A DNA stretch of 64,000 nucleotides from positions 12,318,110 to 12,382,109 of the forward strand of contig OU744452.1 in NCBI GenBank assembly GCA_916610825.1, given 5' to 3'. Positions 60,389 to 64,000 of this stretch are shown one piece after another; position 1 is the first letter of the stretch, and the number at the start of each line of letters is the position of its first letter. Below the pieces are notes generated by a model. It worked only from the letters and a program-made list of their open reading frames with translations. It had not been told where the DNA came from and ran no database searches. The position numbers and the translations under genes were made by a program. The stretch is from Haliclystus octoradiatus. Lineage: Eukaryota; Cnidaria; Staurozoa; Stauromedusae; Haliclystidae.

Positions 60389-60697
60389 ATGCACCATTTT
60401 ACCTCTTTGTGGACTCCTATTGTGCTATTAATTGGAATACTAAATCCTATAAATGGAATCAATATCCATCAAATTGAAGTTGAATTCAACCAGAATGCAA
60501 TATTCAGTTCTCGTCGTGCATATTACGGGCTTTCTAGAGTACAGTGCAGTCTAAAGTGTGCGACATTAAAGAAGGAATGCCAGTACATTCTGAGATCAAA
60601 GCCAGATGAAAATGACAAAGGTATCTGTGAAATAGCAAAGGGTCGTGCAATGGAAACTATCCCCCTTCAACATGAACACATAAAGTGGGACATAACA
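60389..60697 (+). CDS. Lectin gene 3, exon 1: signal peptide + PAN domain
   Basis: The ATG opens a hydrophobic leader (IVLLIGILNPINGINI; predicted cleavage near residue 23). Residues about 40-100 form a PAN/apple-like domain with C53-x3-C57-x6-C64 and C80, close to the C-x3-C-x5-C spacing of gene 2. The GTAAGT donor at 60698 leaves phase 0. Length (309 bases, 103 codons) and phase equal exon 1 of gene 2, supporting paralogy. A lectin exon would be expected downstream but is not seen before the window ends; the following 3.3 kb contain MITEs consistent with an intron. Confidence 0.75.
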
Positions 60698-61072
60698 GTA
60701 AGTAGTAATTAATATTATTTGTTTATTGAGTTTCAGTGTGCCTTCACCGATTAAAGGTTTCAATTTTTTCTTTAAAAATTTCCTTTTGTAAATTTTGATT
60801 CCATCGATAAGTAATTGCTCCATCTGATGTAGATCAGTCATATCATACAAGGGATCAAATTTCGCTAGTCTACTATTCGAGGGAATAGCAAACGTAGTTT
60901 CTTTCGAAAAATACCAGCTCCACCCAAGTGATTTTATCTTCTTTTGCGCATTTCGCACAGCAATACTGGAAAGAATAGAGAGGTACGAATTACAGCCTGA
61001 TATTTTTTTATTGCAGGATAATATCCAAAATTTGTATTTTTGAGATTATTTTGTTAATTTTAAAGCTGCTCA
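60698..61072. other. Presumed intron 1 of lectin gene 3
   Basis: Starts with the consensus donor. No other exon recognised here. Confidence 0.45.
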
Positions 61073-61765
61073 ATGATTCGAATCAGAGCCATCTATTTAC
61101 AAGAGTTGGGGCACTGATGCCATTTATGTTTTTTGGCCTGGACCCAAGCACGTTTTCAACATCACAAGAGAATGTTGTGTCTTTTTCAGCCATTTTGGAA
61201 CTCTGTGAAATGGTTTGCAATTGTTTAGCAAGAGTAATATAACCATTTATGAGTTGTCTTTCTCCATATTTATTTGCTGGACTCTCAAAATTAGAATACA
61301 AATTTACTTCAATGTATACTATGTTATCGATCTCATCAGCATATTGCTCAAGAGTAAATCAGATCAATGCTATTGGAATTGCTAAATGGACAAGGAGTTT
61401 TTAGAGTTGAAAGAGTATCTCTTACGCTCTTACGCTTATTCTTTGCAGTCAAAGACAACTTTTTCTAATTCTTGTTCCCAGTTGGAATAGTAAACAATAC
61501 TTTTATTTCGATTACTATTGTGCCTATTAACACAACAATTAATGATTTAATAGCCTACGTTTGTTTCACTGGTAAAAGTTGTATTTTTCCGCGCGCTTCG
61601 CTTAAAGCAGGAAACCTGGCGCCAAAAGAACAAGAACCCTGGTGCCGAAAGTACGAAAATGGCGTCCAAAAAATCACGTGAATGGCATCTGTCCAATAGG
61701 AGACGATAGCGGCACATGAAAGCGTGTCCCAACTCTTGTAAATAGATGACTCTGATTCGAATCAT
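61073..61765. mobile_element. 693-bp MITE, TIR ATGATTCGAATCAGAG
   Basis: Terminal inverted repeats of about 42 bp: left 61073-61114 (ATGATTCGAATCAGAGCC, then ATCTATTTACAAGAGTTGGG), right 61724-61765 as the complement with one or two mismatches. No transposase frame inside. A partial relative of its left half lies at about 63088-63283. No clear target duplication. Confidence 0.8.
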
Positions 61766-61798
61766 ATAGCATTTGAGTCGATAATTCATAGCTGAGCC

Positions 61799-62562
61799 CA
61801 TAGAGGTATAAGATATAGAGCGCTAACCACGTGAGCTCCCCTGTATAAGATATAGAGCGCTAACCACGTGAGCTCCCCTGTCGCAGACTCGCGCCATTTT
61901 CTTTGAGGGAAAAGCAATGGCGTCGTGACGTTGTGGCAGCTTTGGCTGGAAAATGAATCAAACAAAAGATCAGCTGTTTGAGTAGAGAAAGTTTTACTTC
62001 TTTCGAAAATTGGTTAACAACAGTTGAATCCCCGTTGGAAATTATTTTTGGCTGCTTATTTGAAACATATTTATGTTTGAACAACATTTTACATGGTATT
62101 GACGTGTGAACAAAAGCTGAAGGGTGCTGGAAAGTAAATGAAATCGCCGATAATAATTCGTAATAAATCATACTTCAACAATTCTGATTGCTCAAAATTG
62201 TCAGCAAATAGCTGTTACCCAAAACAACCAAGAAACAATCGTCTATGCTTGATTCAACACTATCTGTTGTTGAAAATTTACGGAATAATATTCCTGGATC
62301 AAAACTACTTGTGCTTCAAAAAGTTAAAATCTTTCCCTTAGAAAAATCAAATTATGTCACATGCCAATGGTACAGTGTCTCAAATTTTCCAAAATTAAAC
62401 CACGTTGCCTAGGATAGCATAAAGGTGAAAAAAATTCGGGAAACTCCATTGACTTGTGCATTAAATTCAAAGATTAAATCTTCTAACAAAATGGCCGCCG
62501 TGGAGACATTTGCCTTCAAAGAGAAGTCACGTGGTTCGCGCTCTAGTACTTATACCTCTATG
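61799..62562. mobile_element. 764-bp MITE with 8-bp TSD GCTGAGCC
   Basis: Starts CATAGAGGTATAAG and ends with the complement CTTATACCTCTATG. The inverted ends extend through AGAGCGC and AACCACGTGA. It is flanked by perfect GCTGAGCC (61791-61798, 62563-62570). An 8-bp duplication fits the hAT or P superfamilies; the CATAG start argues against the usual CAG start of hAT. A 37-bp part of the left end (GTATAAGATATAGAGCGC...CTCCCCT) is duplicated in tandem at 61806-61879. No transposase. Confidence 0.85.
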
Positions 62563-62570
62563 GCTGAGCC

Positions 62571-63087
62571 TTCGAAACGATAAATCATAGCTACGTTTGT
62601 CTATTGCGTTCGATCATGGTTCGATTATCTCGTTCCATTGCTTTGTTGTTTATTATTTCTATTATTACAAAAAAAACAAGCAATAACATTATAGCTTGAG
62701 ATTTCTATAATAATTAGCCAGTTATAATTGAGAACACACATACTACAACACGTCCTTAAAAGCTTATACAAACTTGTTGGAGGAGATGAATGCGAAACAA
62801 GATGTGCGATAGTGCGCGAAACAAGATGTAAATATATTTTATTATATCTGAATAATTTGCTTCACAGTGTCCTTGTGATATTGTTAATGCAACTGTTTAA
62901 TTACAGAAAGTTCCATGAATCACTTGATCCATATCACAAAGTCGGTGTTGGAATATACTATTTTTTTGCCACCATATTATTCTCCTTTCCAATCTTTTTG
63001 CAGAAATTAAAGAAAGTGCAATTGCAAGGTTTGTTTTTCTACATTCAAATATAAATAATACATTATACAGCCTGTAACGAGTGATAT
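62571..63087. other. Presumed gene 3 intron, no feature recognised
   Basis: Frames at 62728-63054 (+) and 62897-63196 (-) show no domain or splice support. Confidence 0.4.
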
Positions 63088-63283
63088 GCAGAGCTATCAA
63101 TTTACAAGAGTTGAGACACGCAAGCAATGTTTGATCTTTTGGGAATAATGCTTTAAAATTGTGGCCTGGACCGAGCACGTTATTAACAGTGTGCATGTTC
63201 AGGGAAATGCTGTGCTTTTTTCTGCAACTTTGTCACCCTGATGTGAAGTGGTTTGGTAATAACAAGAGTAATATCACCATTTA
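63088..63283. repeat. Partial relative of the 693-bp MITE
   Basis: Shares ATTTACAAGAGTTG, TGGCCTGGACC(C/G)AGCACGTT and CAAGAGTAATAT with 61088-61262, same orientation, diverged. The right TIR is not seen, so the copy is truncated or interrupted. Confidence 0.65.
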
Positions 63284-64000
63284 AGGGCCATTTACACTGC
63301 AGCAAAATAGGCACGGTACTCCTCAATTAACACATCAAAGGTGTGAAGGTGTCAAGTGGTTTTGAGCACGGGCCAAGCAAAAGCACTGTCTAAACGGCTT
63401 TTTCAGTTATTGAAAAGCGGCCCCGTGCTTTCTAGTTTGATCGTGCCGAGATGATTTCTCGAAACTGTCTCGGCCCGCTCAAAAAGTGGGCACCTTGCCG
63501 TTTTGCAGTAATTATGTTTTCTGATAAAATCAGTAACAGATTGAGGCCCCAGTTACACGATGCCGTATTGACAGCGCACCGCCTCAGCTTTCGTATCGGA
63601 TAGGGGTTTGAGTTACACGACGCCGCTCGAATACGATACGATACGCTGCGCGCAGCGTAGTGATTTTCACTTCGCTACGACGCGTATTCATTTTCATGCC
63701 GGCATGACTTTCAAGACGCTGCGCTCTGTGTAACGCAATCAATCCGGTACGTGTTGTGCCGGTTCTCGTTTTCGTTTCTCTGAGCCTCTCAAAACATGAA
63801 TCAATTTTTAAAATGGCCACTAGCACGCAGAAAATGATGAACATGGATAACTTATTGATGGTTTTCTCTAACTTTATGTGCGCTGAAAATGTCTTGCATA
63901 TATATAAAATTGCACATAATCTGATGGTTCGGCAATATTTAGCAAAGAAGAAAAGAATTGCTCGAGAGTTTTCCCTCATTTTGCTCAAGCTATTTTGAAG
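63284..64000. other. Possible MITE and transposon ends
   Basis: Two segments start with similar phrases, GGGCCATTTACACTGCAGC (63283) and GGCCCCAGTTACACGATGCC (63546), followed by GC-rich inverted words such as CTGCGCGCAGCG (63646). Such starts are common in Harbinger-like or hAT-like elements, but partner ends are missing, probably beyond 64000. A plus-strand frame (ATG at 63813) runs to the edge and is unrecognised. Confidence 0.35.

Noticed and set aside
61016-61045. Possible second exon of lectin gene 3 after ATTGCAG
   Set aside because: Only about eight codons before a stop, no donor in the right phase, and no similarity to the lectin linker or domain.

Overview
The window reads as AT-rich nuclear DNA from an animal, most likely an invertebrate; the species cannot be fixed from sequence alone. 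The reasons are genes split by GT-AG introns of up to about 12.6 kb, secreted PAN/apple plus F-type (fucolectin) lectin domains, a Penelope-like element (PLE) with a GIY-YIG nuclease, CR1-like LINEs, Gypsy retrotransposons, MITEs and very long (TTA)n tracts. No tRNA, rRNA, CRISPR array or bacterial operon was seen.

The host genes I can support form a same-strand tandem family of secreted lectins. Gene 1 contributes two exons (4197-4482, 17057-17201); any 5' exons lie left of the window or were not recognised. Gene 2 can be assembled completely (21521-21829, 31544-31565, 33654-33951, 44986-45127): signal peptide, PAN domain, 22-nt microexon, F-type lectin domain, 256 residues. Gene 3 shows only its first exon (60389-60697). 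Intron phases agree among the paralogues, which is the best evidence that these exons are real. Gene 1 keeps the paired-cysteine fucose-binding signature RGDCCHER; gene 2 has lost most of it.

Layout. 1-3 kb: minus-strand retroelement fragments. 4.2-17.2 kb: gene 1, whose intron holds a 1.24-kb near-perfect palindrome, an 0.8-kb (TTA)n tract, a PLE cluster (one minus-strand piece, an assembly gap, a truncated copy and an intact 712-codon copy in tandem), a second (TTA)n tract and decayed minus-strand LINE pieces. 17.2-21.5 kb: intergenic, with one orphan exon. 21.5-45.1 kb: gene 2, whose introns hold two minus-strand Gypsy elements (24.6-28.2 and 36.0-40.0 kb) that both lack most of the reverse transcriptase, a small MITE, GATCATC-rich repeats, and a 2.4-kb DNA transposon encoding a CXC-type cysteine-rich protein. 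45.6-55.9 kb: LINE remnants, one carrying a 525-bp solo LTR with target duplication, another flanked by a 22-bp target duplication. 56.7-58.9 kb: an 85-bp minisatellite between two diverged direct repeats. 60.4-64 kb: first exon of gene 3, then clustered MITEs, one with a perfect 8-bp target duplication.

The lectin genes are small coding islands; most of the window is intronic or intergenic DNA built by mobile elements. The least ordinary items are the PLE/palindrome complex, with shared hammerhead-like cores beside (TTA)n tracts, and the CXC-protein transposon.
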